The position numbers were made by a program, and so were the translations under genes. This document shows, piece by piece, positions 15,295-23,927 of a stretch of 32,420 bases of DNA. A model generated the notes under the pieces. That model was not told the DNA's origin and did not search any database. It saw nothing but the letters and a program-made list of their open reading frames with translations. The stretch comes from a bacterium (lineage in GTDB: Bacteria; ARS69): the NCBI GenBank assembly GCA_025774805.1, contig JALGZR010000059.1, positions 1 through 32,420 of the forward strand. The letters are read 5' to 3'. How positions within the stretch are numbered: position 1 is the first letter of the stretch; every line of letters starts with the position of its first letter.

Positions 15295-17124
15295 GTGATC
15301 CGAGCCATTCGATCGACACTCCGCCTTTCGGACGGACCCCGCTCGCGCGTGCGCTTCTGTCTGATCCTGCTCGCGCTCGTCTCCGGGTGCGGTCGCGCGG
15401 AGGGCCCCTCGTCCGGAGAGACCCCCGTGCCGGACCCGCTCGAACCGAGTCCCGATCCCTTCGTCGATGTGACGGCGGAGACCGGTCTCGACTTCGTGCA
15501 CGTGAGCGGTAGGAGCGGTCAGTTGTACATGGTCGAGATGATGGGAGGGGGGTGTGCGGTTCTCGACTACGACAACGACGGGGATCTGGACCTCTATCTC
15601 GTCCAAGGCCATCCGCTCGGGCCGGACGGCGACTCGACACCGGGTGGGAAGCCCTCCCCGGACCGGAGAGACCACCGGGATCGTCTCTATCGAAACGACC
15701 TCGGCGCTCGCTCCGATCCCGCGCGACCGCTCTCGTTTCGCGACGTGACCGGGGCGAGCGGCATCGAGGCGCGTCACTACGGCATGGGGGCGGCGACCGG
15801 CGACTACGACAACGACGGCTGGGTGGATCTCTACGTCACGAATTTCGGGACCAACCAGCTCTGGCACAACAACGGGAACGGCTCGTTCTCCGAGGTGGCC
15901 GCGGGGGCGGGCGTCGATGACGAGAGCTGGAGCGTCGCCGCGAGCTTCTTCGATTACGACCGGGACGGGTGGCTCGATCTCTTCGTCGTGAACTACGTGG
16001 ATTTCTCCCTGCGAGGGCATCGGGCGTGCTACACGACCGCGTCGGCCCGGGACTACTGCGGCCCGGACAGCTACAACTCGCAGCCCGATCGTCTGTACCG
16101 GAACCGAGGGGACGGAACATTCGAGGATGTCACCGTCGATTCGAAGATCGTCACCGCTCACTCCTCGGGTCTCGGCGTCGTGACGGCCGACTTCGACGAC
16201 GACGGCTGGAGCGACATCTACGTGGCCAATGACAACGACCGCAACTTCCTGTGGATCAACCGCGGCGACGGGACCTTCGCCGAGGAGGCGCTGGTCCGTG
16301 GGTGCGCGGTCAACTGGGCGGTCGAGACCGAGGCGAGCATGGGGGTCGAGGCGGGCGACCTCGACGGCGATGGAGACCTGGACGTCGTCGCCGCCCACAT
16401 GGACGGTCAGACGAACACCCTCTGGGCCAACCTCGGCGGGGGCATCTTCGAGGACGCCACGCGGAGATCCGGCCTCGGGAAGGAGAACTTCCGACACACG
16501 ACGTATGCCCCCGTCGTGCTCGACTTCGACAACGACGGCCGGCTCGACATGATCGCGGTGAACGGAGCGATGCAGCTCTTCAACCTGTGGAATCCGGCCG
16601 GGGATCCCCACCCCCTCCGGGAGCCGAATCAGCTCTACCGCAACACCGGGGGCGGAGTCTTCGAGGAGGTGACGGCGGCGAGCGGCGCGGTCTTCGAGCT
16701 CTCCGAGGTCAGCCGGGGGGGCGCGGACGGCGATCTCGACAACGACGGAGACCGGGATCTCCTCTATGCCAACATCGACGGCCCCGCCCGGGTGCTCCTG
16801 AACCGGGTGGGAAACCGGCACCACTGGATCGGGCTTCGGGTGATGGACGCGAGCGGTCGGCGGGACGCGCACGGCTCTCGCGTGGAGCTCGTCCGACCGG
16901 CGGGACCCCCGCTCGTACGGAGGGTCGGAACGGACGGAAGCTACGCTTCGGCGAGCGATGCCCGGGTTCTCTTCGGCTTGGGCGATCGGGAGGAGATCCG
17001 CGCCGTCAGAGTCCGGTGGCCCGACGGACATACGGAGGAGTGGACCGATCTCCCCGTCGATCGCTACTCGGTGCTCCACCCCGGAACCGGTCGCCCGGTG
17101 GAGAACCCGTCACCCCGGCCCTGA
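15295..17124 (+). CDS. FG-GAP/VCBS beta-propeller lipoprotein with ASPIC/UnbV C-terminal domain
   Basis: The 609-residue protein starts at GTG and has lipobox LVSGC with Cys32. Repeated Ca-binding FG-GAP motifs cover residues about 55-500: DYDNDGDLDLYLV, DYDNDGWVDLYVTN, DYDRDGWLDLFVVN, DFDDDGWSDIYVAND, DLDGDGDLDVVAAH, DFDNDGRLDMIAVN and DLDNDGDRDLLYAN. These should form a seven-bladed, calcium-binding propeller. The end (residues 510-600) has the ASPIC/UnbV signature, GRRDAHGSRVEL, SYASASDARVLFGLGD and VRVRWPDGHTEEW. Related CRTAC1-type proteins are extracellular and of unproven biochemical role. The gene is convergent with a TPR lipoprotein gene 21 bases away, a pairing I recall as frequent in several phyla. 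The start is uncertain because the upstream ribosome site is poor. Confidence 0.9.
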   Translation: MIRAIRSTLRLSDGPRSRVRFCLILLALVSGCGRAEGPSSGETPVPDPLEPSPDPFVDVTAETGLDFVHVSGRSGQLYMVEMMGGGCAVLDYDNDGDLDLYLVQGHPLGPDGDSTPGGKPSPDRRDHRDRLYRNDLGARSDPARPLSFRDVTGASGIEARHYGMGAATGDYDNDGWVDLYVTNFGTNQLWHNNGNGSFSEVAAGAGVDDESWSVAASFFDYDRDGWLDLFVVNYVDFSLRGHRACYTTASARDYCGPDSYNSQPDRLYRNRGDGTFEDVTVDSKIVTAHSSGLGVVTADFDDDGWSDIYVANDNDRNFLWINRGDGTFAEEALVRGCAVNWAVETEASMGVEAGDLDGDGDLDVVAAHMDGQTNTLWANLGGGIFEDATRRSGLGKENFRHTTYAPVVLDFDNDGRLDMIAVNGAMQLFNLWNPAGDPHPLREPNQLYRNTGGGVFEEVTAASGAVFELSEVSRGGADGDLDNDGDRDLLYANIDGPARVLLNRVGNRHHWIGLRVMDASGRRDAHGSRVELVRPAGPPLVRRVGTDGSYASASDARVLFGLGDREEIRAVRVRWPDGHTEEWTDLPVDRYSVLHPGTGRPVENPSPRP

Positions 17125-17145
17125 CGCGGCCGCGCGGGCCATCGG

Positions 17146-18792
17146 TCAGTCTTCCGGCCACGGGTCCCGACACGGGCGATTCGCCTCGTACCGATCCAGG
17201 TTGGCCTGCAACCCGGGCAGAAGATCGGTCCGGCCCGCCGCCTTGGCCGCCTCGAGCACCCCGCGCTGCAGCTCGACGGCCTGCTCGAACTCGCGGCGTT
17301 CCGCGTGCGCCATGGCGAGAGTCTCGATGTACTCGGACAAGGGTTCTCTCTCGACCGCCTTCCGAGCGAGCGTGACGGCGCGCCGACCGTCTCGAATCGC
17401 GTCCTCGGGACAGGCGGCCAGCAGTCGAGCCGTCGCGTTCACCAGCATCAGATCCTCCGGAAAACCGGACAGCCCGGTCTCCAGCTCGTCGAGCGCCTCG
17501 GGGAATCGCCCGCTCCGGACCAGGCAGAGCGCCACTCCGAAGCGGGCCCTCGTGTTCGCCGGGTCGAGCTCGAGGACTCTCCGGAAGCTCGCGATCCCCT
17601 CGGAATACCGCCGGGAACGGCGGAGGGCGTTGGCCAGGTTGAAGTGACTGTCGACGTCGCCGGGATTGCTCTTCAGGGCGGTCCGGTAGTGCTCGATGGC
17701 CTCCGGGAACTCTCCGGCGGCGGCCAGCAGCGTTCCCAGATTGCGGTGGCTCCGCGGACGGCCGGGGTCGAGTCGCAGCGCCTCCTCGAAGGCCTCCCGG
17801 GCCTCGTCCGCCCGTCCGAGGCGGAAGAGCGCCGTGCCCAGGTTGAGCCACGCGGTCGCGTGTTCGGGATCCTCTTGAACGGCCCGGCGAAAGAGCTCCG
17901 CCGCGCTCGCGAGCTCGCCCCGGGAGAACGCCGCGGTTCCGGCCTCGACCAGCGGGTGCGTCCCCCGGATCAGGCGGCGCACCGCGTCCATCCAGGGATC
18001 GTCGGGAACCACCCGACCTTCACCGCGCCGCGCGAGGTGCTCGTCCGCGCGTTCCTGATCCCCGAGGGAGCGATACGCGCCGGACAGTAGGAGATGCGCC
18101 CGCGTGGCCTCGGGTTGAAGCTCCAGGGTTCGATGAAAATGCTCCACCGCCTTCGAGGGATCGCCGCGTGAAATCGCTGCCTGTCCGAGAAAGAAGTGAC
18201 TCGCCGCGCTGGACGGATCCTCCTCGAGCACTTCGTGCAGGATTCTCTCGCCCTCGTCGAGCTCCAGGCTCAATACGTGTTGCCTTCCGAGGGAGGTGAG
18301 CGTCGGGAGGTCGCCCGGCCGGAGCGCCAAGGCCTCCCGAAAGAGGGCGATGGCCGCCTCGGCATTCCCCATCTCGGCCTGGAGCTGACCCAGATAGTAG
18401 GTCCAGCGGAACTCGTCCGGCATCAGCGTCCGGGCGTTGCGGTAGCAGGCCTCCGCCGGCGCGTTCAGATCGTGGGCGTGAAACGCCATTCCCGTGCCGC
18501 CGTAGGCGCCTGCGAGCTTCTCGGCGGTCGTCGACGGATCGAGCGAGAGCGCATCGATCGTATCGAGTCGATGTCGCAGGCTGGCGGCGACGGCATCTCC
18601 CAGTCGATCCAGTGCGACCTCGGGAATCTCGACGAGCGCTTCCGGTGCTCGTGCCGTCTCCCCCTCCTTCTCGCGCTCCCCGCAGGCGCAGAGAAGGGCC
18701 ATGGCAGCCGAGAGGCCACCGAGGACGACCGCTCGACGGGATGGGCCCCCGCGCACGACCTGATTCCGCCACAGTATCCGCCGCAGGACCAT
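17146..18792 (-). CDS. Tetratricopeptide-repeat lipoprotein
   Basis: The start is the ATG at 18792, preceded by GAGGAG. The 548-residue protein has an n-region containing twin arginine (SRRAVVLGG), a hydrophobic stretch and a lipobox-like LCAC with Cys37, so a Tat-exported lipoprotein is possible. About ten TPR units follow, in two blocks. The first (residues 80-270) includes FRWTYYLGQLQAEMGNAEAA, SSAASHFFLGQAAISRG and ATRAHLLLSGAYRSLGD. The second (300-530) includes ATAWLNLGTALFRLGRADEA, PRSHRNLGTLLAAAGEF, VDSHFNLANALRRSRRY and TRARFGVALCLVRSGRF. TPRs bind partner proteins; the convergent FG-GAP/UnbV lipoprotein is an obvious candidate partner, by context only. No enzymatic domain is seen. 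Confidence 0.9.
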   Translation of the reverse strand: MVLRRILWRNQVVRGGPSRRAVVLGGLSAAMALLCACGEREKEGETARAPEALVEIPEVALDRLGDAVAASLRHRLDTIDALSLDPSTTAEKLAGAYGGTGMAFHAHDLNAPAEACYRNARTLMPDEFRWTYYLGQLQAEMGNAEAAIALFREALALRPGDLPTLTSLGRQHVLSLELDEGERILHEVLEEDPSSAASHFFLGQAAISRGDPSKAVEHFHRTLELQPEATRAHLLLSGAYRSLGDQERADEHLARRGEGRVVPDDPWMDAVRRLIRGTHPLVEAGTAAFSRGELASAAELFRRAVQEDPEHATAWLNLGTALFRLGRADEAREAFEEALRLDPGRPRSHRNLGTLLAAAGEFPEAIEHYRTALKSNPGDVDSHFNLANALRRSRRYSEGIASFRRVLELDPANTRARFGVALCLVRSGRFPEALDELETGLSGFPEDLMLVNATARLLAACPEDAIRDGRRAVTLARKAVEREPLSEYIETLAMAHAERREFEQAVELQRGVLEAAKAAGRTDLLPGLQANLDRYEANRPCRDPWPED

Positions 18793-19126
18793 GACGCTCC
18801 TCACCGGCCGGGCTTCGCGACGTTTCGAGGTGACGGTGCGTCCGAACGACGGCGCACCCGCCGATCGTAGCACGTGTCTCTCCGGCTCCTCGACCTCTCC
18901 GGTTCCGCGGCCCCGGCCCGAGCTCGGTCGGGGGAGACGGGGCCGCCGGGCGGCGGGTTGCGGCCCGCGGGCGGCGCAGAAGGACTGGCCGACGAACCGG
19001 GGATCGTGCCATTCTGCCCGTCCGAGTCGCGCGGCCCGTCGAGCCGGTTCTCCACCGGTTCCCGGCCTCCCCGCGACGCGCTCTCGGCGGTCGTCGGCGG
19101 AAAGAGCCGTGAGAGGAGATCGGGGT
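18793..19126. other. 334-bp divergent intergenic region; weak promoter for the TPR gene
   Basis: A TGC-TACGAT extended -10 box lies on the minus strand (hexamer 18864-18869), which would give the TPR gene a leader of about 65 bases. On the plus side the GAGGAG ribosome site before the ATG at 19127 is clear, but I see no convincing promoter. No gene or repeat is recognised. Confidence 0.35.
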
Positions 19127-20893
19127 ATGAGCAACGATCGCAAGGACATCGTCGCCCAGTGGGCCTTCGACACCCGGGCCATCCTGGGGCGGTTTCACGT
19201 GTGGTTGGAAGACGTCGAGGACAGCGAGCCGCAAGGGTCCCCGAACGCGGATCCCTCCTTCGTGGGACCGGCCCTCGAGAAGTCCTTCATGGTCGCCACG
19301 GCGGTCACGGCCCTGGGCACCCGTCTCTTCGGAGGCTACGGGCAGGGCCGGGGAGCCGAAAAGGCACGGGTCAACCGCGTCAAGAAGGAGGCGGACGCGA
19401 TCTCGGCCTACGCCATGAGCGAAGCGCTCTGGTATCTCTCCCGGAATCTCCCGGAAAACCACGTGGTCATGGTGAGTCTCGGTGAGGGACTGATGCCCAA
19501 GGCGGGCGAGACGCCGGAGATGGGCTCGAATCCCCTCCTCGGATTCGGTCGCGTCTACGCGCGACCCGAGGTCGCGGGATTCGTGCATCGGCGGGCTCTT
19601 CGTCTGATCAACGACGAGGCCTACCTATGGGAGGATTTCTGGAGCGAGGTGCGAGGGGCCGGCATCACGATCTGGGGCGCCGCCGTCGACACGTTGGAGA
19701 ACACGTCCCGCTTCGCCAAGGGCGCGGAGACGGGTCCGATGTGCGTTCTGCACCTGTTCGACCAGCCGCTGAGCATCTCCCTTCCCTACGAGGGCTACAT
19801 GGGGAGCCTCTGCCTGCCGAACGAGGTGGTCCGGTCGGCGGAGCGCAAGTCTCTGCTCGCCAACTACCTCACGCCGCGCGCGAAGGTGCTCGAGGCCATC
19901 CAGGACACGTATCCGGGGATCGAAAGGAAGAACATTCACGTCTGGACCCTCACGGGGGCGTCCCGGGTGAAGCGTCTCGGCGATCTGTGGGAGGAGTGGC
20001 GGGCGCTCGGCGTGCACCTGGTCGAGGACGGTTGGACCCTGTCGACCGGAATGGAAGCGTTCACGGAGTCGGGAACGTATGCGCCCACGTTTCTCGTCGG
20101 GCCCTATCCGGCCCCGGACGGCGAGCTCCATCTCTTCCTCTGTGACGGATACGCCGCGTCGGCGGAGGCGATCCAGGCCGCCAGCCTCGATCCGATGCTC
20201 GATCAGCAGACCACCATGTGTGTCTTCTCTCCCAAGTTCGAGTCGTCGCACGAACGGGAAGGGAGGCTCATGCAACTCGATCCCGATGCGGGCGACTTTG
20301 GTGCCCGACTCGGAGAGGTGCTCGGACGGGAGGTGAGCGACGACGACGTGACGGCTTATCGCGGGATCATCCGTCACGCCGGCGCGGCCGGAATTCCTCT
20401 CGGCCGGCCGGTGTTCACGATCGACGAGCTGTTTCCCGGGAAGAACTGGCGCGGCCTGGCGCTCAGCGCCTGCATGTTGCCCGACTCGTACTCCGGCATG
20501 CCCGGAGTCGAGGATCTGGGCTCGAACGTCTACCGCGTGACGGCCCGGGCGGCCGCCGAGGGTCGCGTCCGACATGTCCGGTTGTCGTTCCGCCTCATGG
20601 AGAGCTTCGAGGAGTCCCGCCGCGTCTTCTCCCCGCTTCTGGACCGCTTCTTCGCCGGCGAGAGCTATCGCAGTCGACCGGTGAAGATCTCCGATTCGGG
20701 GCGCATCCGCAACGAGCTGCAGACCTGGTGTTCGGAGGCCTTGGAGCACTTCGGAAGCGACGGGATGCGGATCCACCTGGACGACGTGGAGAATTCCGTC
20801 CTGCCCTCGGAGAAGAAGGAGTTCGTGCGGGAGGTCCTCGGTTGGTACAAGGAGAACCATCCCCTCTGGTTCCGGTGGTTGGAGATTGGTTGA
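19127..20893 (+). CDS. Large cytoplasmic protein of unrecognised family, 588 residues
   Basis: The ATG at 19127 has GAGGAG upstream. Before it the open frame continues but is arginine-rich noise. The protein begins MSNDRKDIVAQWAFDTRAIL and shows no signal peptide, membrane segment or repeat. It has alternating strand/helix patterns typical of a soluble enzyme: HVVMVSLGEGLMPKAGE, LGFGRVYARPEVAGFVHRRA, AGITIWGAAVDTLENTSRFA, PMCVLHLFDQPLSISLPYEG, NIHVWTLTGASRVKRLGDLW, and TYAPTFLVGPYPAPDGELHL. The C-terminal 100 residues are charged and helical (KKEFVREVLGWYKENHPLWF). I do not recognise the family and see no clear nucleotide-binding, metal or protease motif. GC content and codon use match its neighbours. 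It may be transcribed separately from the OPT gene, whose putative -35 overlaps its stop codon. Confidence 0.8.
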   Translation: MSNDRKDIVAQWAFDTRAILGRFHVWLEDVEDSEPQGSPNADPSFVGPALEKSFMVATAVTALGTRLFGGYGQGRGAEKARVNRVKKEADAISAYAMSEALWYLSRNLPENHVVMVSLGEGLMPKAGETPEMGSNPLLGFGRVYARPEVAGFVHRRALRLINDEAYLWEDFWSEVRGAGITIWGAAVDTLENTSRFAKGAETGPMCVLHLFDQPLSISLPYEGYMGSLCLPNEVVRSAERKSLLANYLTPRAKVLEAIQDTYPGIERKNIHVWTLTGASRVKRLGDLWEEWRALGVHLVEDGWTLSTGMEAFTESGTYAPTFLVGPYPAPDGELHLFLCDGYAASAEAIQAASLDPMLDQQTTMCVFSPKFESSHEREGRLMQLDPDAGDFGARLGEVLGREVSDDDVTAYRGIIRHAGAAGIPLGRPVFTIDELFPGKNWRGLALSACMLPDSYSGMPGVEDLGSNVYRVTARAAAEGRVRHVRLSFRLMESFEESRRVFSPLLDRFFAGESYRSRPVKISDSGRIRNELQTWCSEALEHFGSDGMRIHLDDVENSVLPSEKKEFVREVLGWYKENHPLWFRWLEIG

Positions 20894-20919
20894 CGTATCG
20901 CGGACGGACTTCCTAACAT
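20890..20919 (+). promoter_or_regulatory. Candidate promoter of the OPT transporter gene
   Basis: TTGACG (20890-20895) is followed after 18 bases by TAACAT (20914-20919). The -35 box includes the TGA stop codon of the upstream gene (20891-20893). The start would be near 20926, with a leader of about 53 bases holding a CGGAG ribosome site before the GTG. Confidence 0.45.
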
Positions 20920-20978
20920 CCGGCTTCCATGCCTCTTCGGCCCCCTTTCCCCCGTCGTCATCCAACCGGAGCCCGTAA

Positions 20979-23510
20979 GTGAGTCCGTCTCCGCCCCGTA
21001 CCCCCGAGGAACCGAACGAATCCGGAAGGTCGCCCGGAACCGAGCCCCAGGCCATCGAGCCCCGGCCACTCGACCTCACGTCTCCCCAGTTCACTGCCCG
21101 CGGCGTTCTCACGGGCATGCTCCTGGCCATGATCCTGTCCACCTGCAACATCTACACCGGCCTCAAGATCGGTTGGGGCCTCAACATGTCGATCACGGCC
21201 GCGCTCGTGAGCTTCGGCTTCTGGAAGATCCTCGAGAAGACGATTCGGACGCGGGAGTGGGGGATTCTGGAGAACAACATCAACCAGACGGCCTGCTCCT
21301 CCGGGGCGGCGGTGTCCTCGGCCGGACTCGTGGCCCCGATTCCCGCCCTCGCGATGATCACGGGGCAGACCCTCGGCTGGCCCTATCTCGCACTCTGGGT
21401 ATTCAGCGTCTGTCTGGTCGGAATCACGGTCGCCATCACGCTCCGAAGACAGATGCTGATCGAGGAGAAACTGCCGTTCGCCTCGGGCATCGCGTCCGCA
21501 GAGACGCTCAAGGAGATGTACGCCCACGGCGGGGAGGCCCTGAAGCGGGTGAAGATGCTCGCGGGCTCCGGGCTCATCGCCGCGTTCGTGAAGGTCATGA
21601 CGGACGTCACCCGATGGGTCCCCGTCGCTTTCCCCTTCGGGGGCGCGCTCCGCGGTGTGCCGATGTCTCAGCTCACGTTCCGTTTCGACACGAATTTTCT
21701 GATGTACGGCGTCGGTGCGCTCATCGGAATCCGCGCCTGTATCTCCCTTCTGATCGGCGCTGTGCTCGCCTGGTCCATCGTTGCCCCCCATATGCTCCTC
21801 AACGGAAAGATCCGCCTCGAGACCTCGGAGACGCTCGCCGTACTACCGTCTGAAGTCGAGCTCGAGGCGGCGCCCGAGGGATACGCGACCTACGACGCCC
21901 AGCGCGGTCTCCTCAAGTTCCAGGGACAGATGACGGTGGAGGAGCGGGATCACCTGCTCGCCAAGAGCGACGACCCCCGGTACCGCGAGGCCGTCCATCG
22001 ACTCTGGATGCGCTCCGATCGAAACGCCGCGGCGCCGGCCGATGCCGCCCTGTGGACCACGACGCGGCCGCTGGAGTTTCGGGAGCCGGTCGGCCGGATC
22101 CCGCTGGCGTTCAATCTCCCGCGTCACCTCACGAGCTCGATCCGGATCGACCGGGAGGCGGAAACACTCGTCGTCTTCGGAGCGCTGCCGGAGGAGGCGC
22201 GCGCGAAGGTCGAGGATCTGATCGCCGAGACGGAGCAAGGTGATCCGAAGCACGGCGAGGCGATGGCCCGCCTCCGCACCGCTCTCGATGCGCTCCACGC
22301 GCGATCGAACACCTCGTTGCTCGAGGGCGGACAGACCGAGCTCGTCTTCGGGGACGGACAGGTGGTCTACGACGACGAGTCGAAGACCCTTCGGATCGCC
22401 GGGGTTCTTCCGGCCGGGAGCACGATCCTCGACGAGGTCGTCGGGCGGCTCGGCCTCTCGCCCGACGCGCTCGGTTCCCTGGCCGACGATACGCGATTCC
22501 GACCCGTCGTCCCCGGCTTCCGCGGGCTCGTGACCTGGCTTCTCTGGCCCGGCGTCACGATGATGGTCGTCGCCTCTCTCGCGTCGTTCGCCTTCTCGTG
22601 GCGCTCGATTCTCGCGTCCTTCACCGGGCGCGGCGGGGGCGGGGAACAGAAGGCCGACACGGGAGAGGTCACGCGGACTTGGTTCGTCGTCGCCATCATC
22701 GCCGCGCTCCTGCTGTCGGTCACGCTCCAGGTCTCGCTCTTCGCGATCGTATGGTGGACGGCGGTCGTCGGAGTGCTCGTGACGTTCCTGCTCGCCATCG
22801 TGGCGGCCCGCGTCTCGGGAGAGACGAACATCACTCCGGTGGGAGCCATGGGAAAGGTCACGCAGCTCATGTTCGGGGTGATTGCGCCGAGCCAGCCCGC
22901 ACCGAATCTCATGGCGGCGAACGTCACGGGGGGGGCGTCGAGCCAGTGCGCCGACCTCCTGCACGATCTCAAGTGCGGTTGGCTTCTCGGGGCCTCACCC
23001 CGACTCCAGACCCTCGCGCAGATCTGCGGGGCGTTCGCGGGTGCCATGGCCGGCTCGTTCGTCTACCTCGTGCTGTTTCCGAGGCCGGCCGATCAGCTCA
23101 TGAGCAACGAGTGGCCCGCCCCGGCGGTCGCGACGTGGAAGGCGGTGGCCGAGCTCTTCCAGGTCGGATTCCGGGCGATCCCCGAGGGGACGCCGACGGC
23201 CATGGCCATCGCGGCGATCGCGGCCCTCGTGCTCGTCTTCGTCGAGAAGCTGACCCCGGCGAAGTACCGCAAGTTCACGCTCTCTCCCGCGAGCATCGGA
23301 CTCGCGTTCGTCGTTCACGCCCACTACAGCATCACCATGTTCATCGGGGCGGTGATCGGTCTGATCCTCGCGAGGACCCGCGGGAAGTGGACGGCGGCCT
23401 ACCTGGTCGTGATCTGCGCGGGAATCATCGCCGGCGAGAGCCTCACCGGCGTCGGGGTGGCGTTCTCGAAGATCGATTTCGCGACGATCCTGGAGCAGAT
23501 CCTGGGCTAG
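20979..23510 (+). CDS. OPT-family oligopeptide/metal-chelate transporter with a large soluble insert
   Basis: The 843-residue protein starts at GTG (CGGAG about 8 bases upstream). It has a proline-rich cytoplasmic tail, then TARGVLTGMLLAMILSTCNIYTGLKIGWGLNMS, typical of the first OPT helices. NNINQTACSSGAAVSSAGLVAPIPAL and EKLPFASGIASAETLKEMY are further family signatures. The second membrane half begins near residue 515 and includes GETNITPVGAMGKVTQLMFG and PAPNLMAANVTGGASSQCADLLHDLK. OPT proteins are inner-membrane, proton-coupled importers of peptides or metal-siderophore compounds. Residues about 275-512 are a hydrophilic insert without helices long enough for the membrane; it contains three related segments (starting near 303, 387 and 460), described in the findings. 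The TAG stop codon opens a short repeat match. A small gene follows 50 bases later. Confidence 0.9.
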   Translation: MSPSPPRTPEEPNESGRSPGTEPQAIEPRPLDLTSPQFTARGVLTGMLLAMILSTCNIYTGLKIGWGLNMSITAALVSFGFWKILEKTIRTREWGILENNINQTACSSGAAVSSAGLVAPIPALAMITGQTLGWPYLALWVFSVCLVGITVAITLRRQMLIEEKLPFASGIASAETLKEMYAHGGEALKRVKMLAGSGLIAAFVKVMTDVTRWVPVAFPFGGALRGVPMSQLTFRFDTNFLMYGVGALIGIRACISLLIGAVLAWSIVAPHMLLNGKIRLETSETLAVLPSEVELEAAPEGYATYDAQRGLLKFQGQMTVEERDHLLAKSDDPRYREAVHRLWMRSDRNAAAPADAALWTTTRPLEFREPVGRIPLAFNLPRHLTSSIRIDREAETLVVFGALPEEARAKVEDLIAETEQGDPKHGEAMARLRTALDALHARSNTSLLEGGQTELVFGDGQVVYDDESKTLRIAGVLPAGSTILDEVVGRLGLSPDALGSLADDTRFRPVVPGFRGLVTWLLWPGVTMMVVASLASFAFSWRSILASFTGRGGGGEQKADTGEVTRTWFVVAIIAALLLSVTLQVSLFAIVWWTAVVGVLVTFLLAIVAARVSGETNITPVGAMGKVTQLMFGVIAPSQPAPNLMAANVTGGASSQCADLLHDLKCGWLLGASPRLQTLAQICGAFAGAMAGSFVYLVLFPRPADQLMSNEWPAPAVATWKAVAELFQVGFRAIPEGTPTAMAIAAIAALVLVFVEKLTPAKYRKFTLSPASIGLAFVVHAHYSITMFIGAVIGLILARTRGKWTAAYLVVICAGIIAGESLTGVGVAFSKIDFATILEQILG

Positions 23511-23516
23511 CCTGCA
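23507..23516 (+). repeat. Short remnant of the CTAG-bounded repeat at the OPT stop codon
   Basis: CTAGCCTGCA is identical to the outer 10 bases of the element at 6429, then similarity ends. TAG at 23508 is the stop codon of the OPT gene. A ten-base match alone is weak; its position at a stop codon, as in three other copies, is what supports it. Confidence 0.4.
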
Positions 23517-23560
23517 ACAAATCCGATCCCGGAAACGTCTTACGGTCGGAGGTGATTGCG

Positions 23561-23764
23561 ATGTCGACCACCCCCCGTGGACGGACCCTTCCGAGAAGTG
23601 AGCGGCACAGCGTCTCGCGGACCCTCGCGGCCCTGCAATTCGCCAAGCGGCTGGCCGCGAATCGTGGACGGGTCTCCCCGACGGATATCGCCATACTGCG
23701 CCGGGCCGGATTCACCGATCACGAGGTCTCAGAGATCTCCTCCCGGGTGATCGCCTCGGAGTGA
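23561..23764 (+). CDS. 67-residue protein resembling the C-terminal helices of AhpD/carboxymuconolactone decarboxylase-like proteins
   Basis: An ATG with a very strong GGAGGTGA site at 5 bases suggests real translation. The product, starting MSTTPRGRTLPRSERH, contains LAALQFAKRLAANRGRVSPTDIAILRRAGFTDHEVSEISSRV. This looks like the helix pair that follows the catalytic CxxC in peroxidase-related AhpD-like proteins, where a region of the form FA-x-x-L-x-x-x-P-x-x-V-x-x-x-D-x-x-x-L-R-x-A-G-F-x-D is common. The protein has no cysteine, so it cannot be a peroxidase itself. It may be a remnant, or a small stand-alone domain used for protein contacts. It lies 50 bases after the OPT gene and may be co-transcribed. 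Confidence 0.62.
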   Translation: MSTTPRGRTLPRSERHSVSRTLAALQFAKRLAANRGRVSPTDIAILRRAGFTDHEVSEISSRVIASE

Positions 23765-23802
23765 AAAACGCCCGCTGACGGACCGCCGTCCGCGGGAGGT
23801 TC

Positions 23803-23886
23803 CCGGCCTGCATTCCTCACCGGTCTCCGCTGCGGCCGTGGCTCGCCGATGGCCTCGCCACGAGCCGGGTGAGAGATGCGGGCCGG
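23803..23886. repeat. Short complete copy of the inverted repeat element, 84 bp
   Basis: The left end starts CCGGCCTGCATTCCTCACC; the right end, read on the minus strand, starts CCGGCCCGCATCTCTCACC. The two ends differ at only a few places, and both match the element at 6429 apart from the outermost CTAG, changed here to CCGG. The inside contains TGCGGCCGTGGC and GCCTCGCCACGAG, which can pair further. This copy lies between two genes, not at a stop codon. Confidence 0.65.
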
Positions 23887-23927
23887 CCCGCCCTTTTGCC
23901 TCAGAACTACAGATTTCGGTCCTCAAC

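Noticed and set aside
14593-17079. Very long open frame on the minus strand opposite the FG-GAP/UnbV gene
   Set aside because: It is the mirror of Asp/Gly-rich codons in a GC-rich gene. The real reading has a lipobox, FG-GAP motifs and a UnbV domain, while the antisense is low-complexity Val/Arg sequence.
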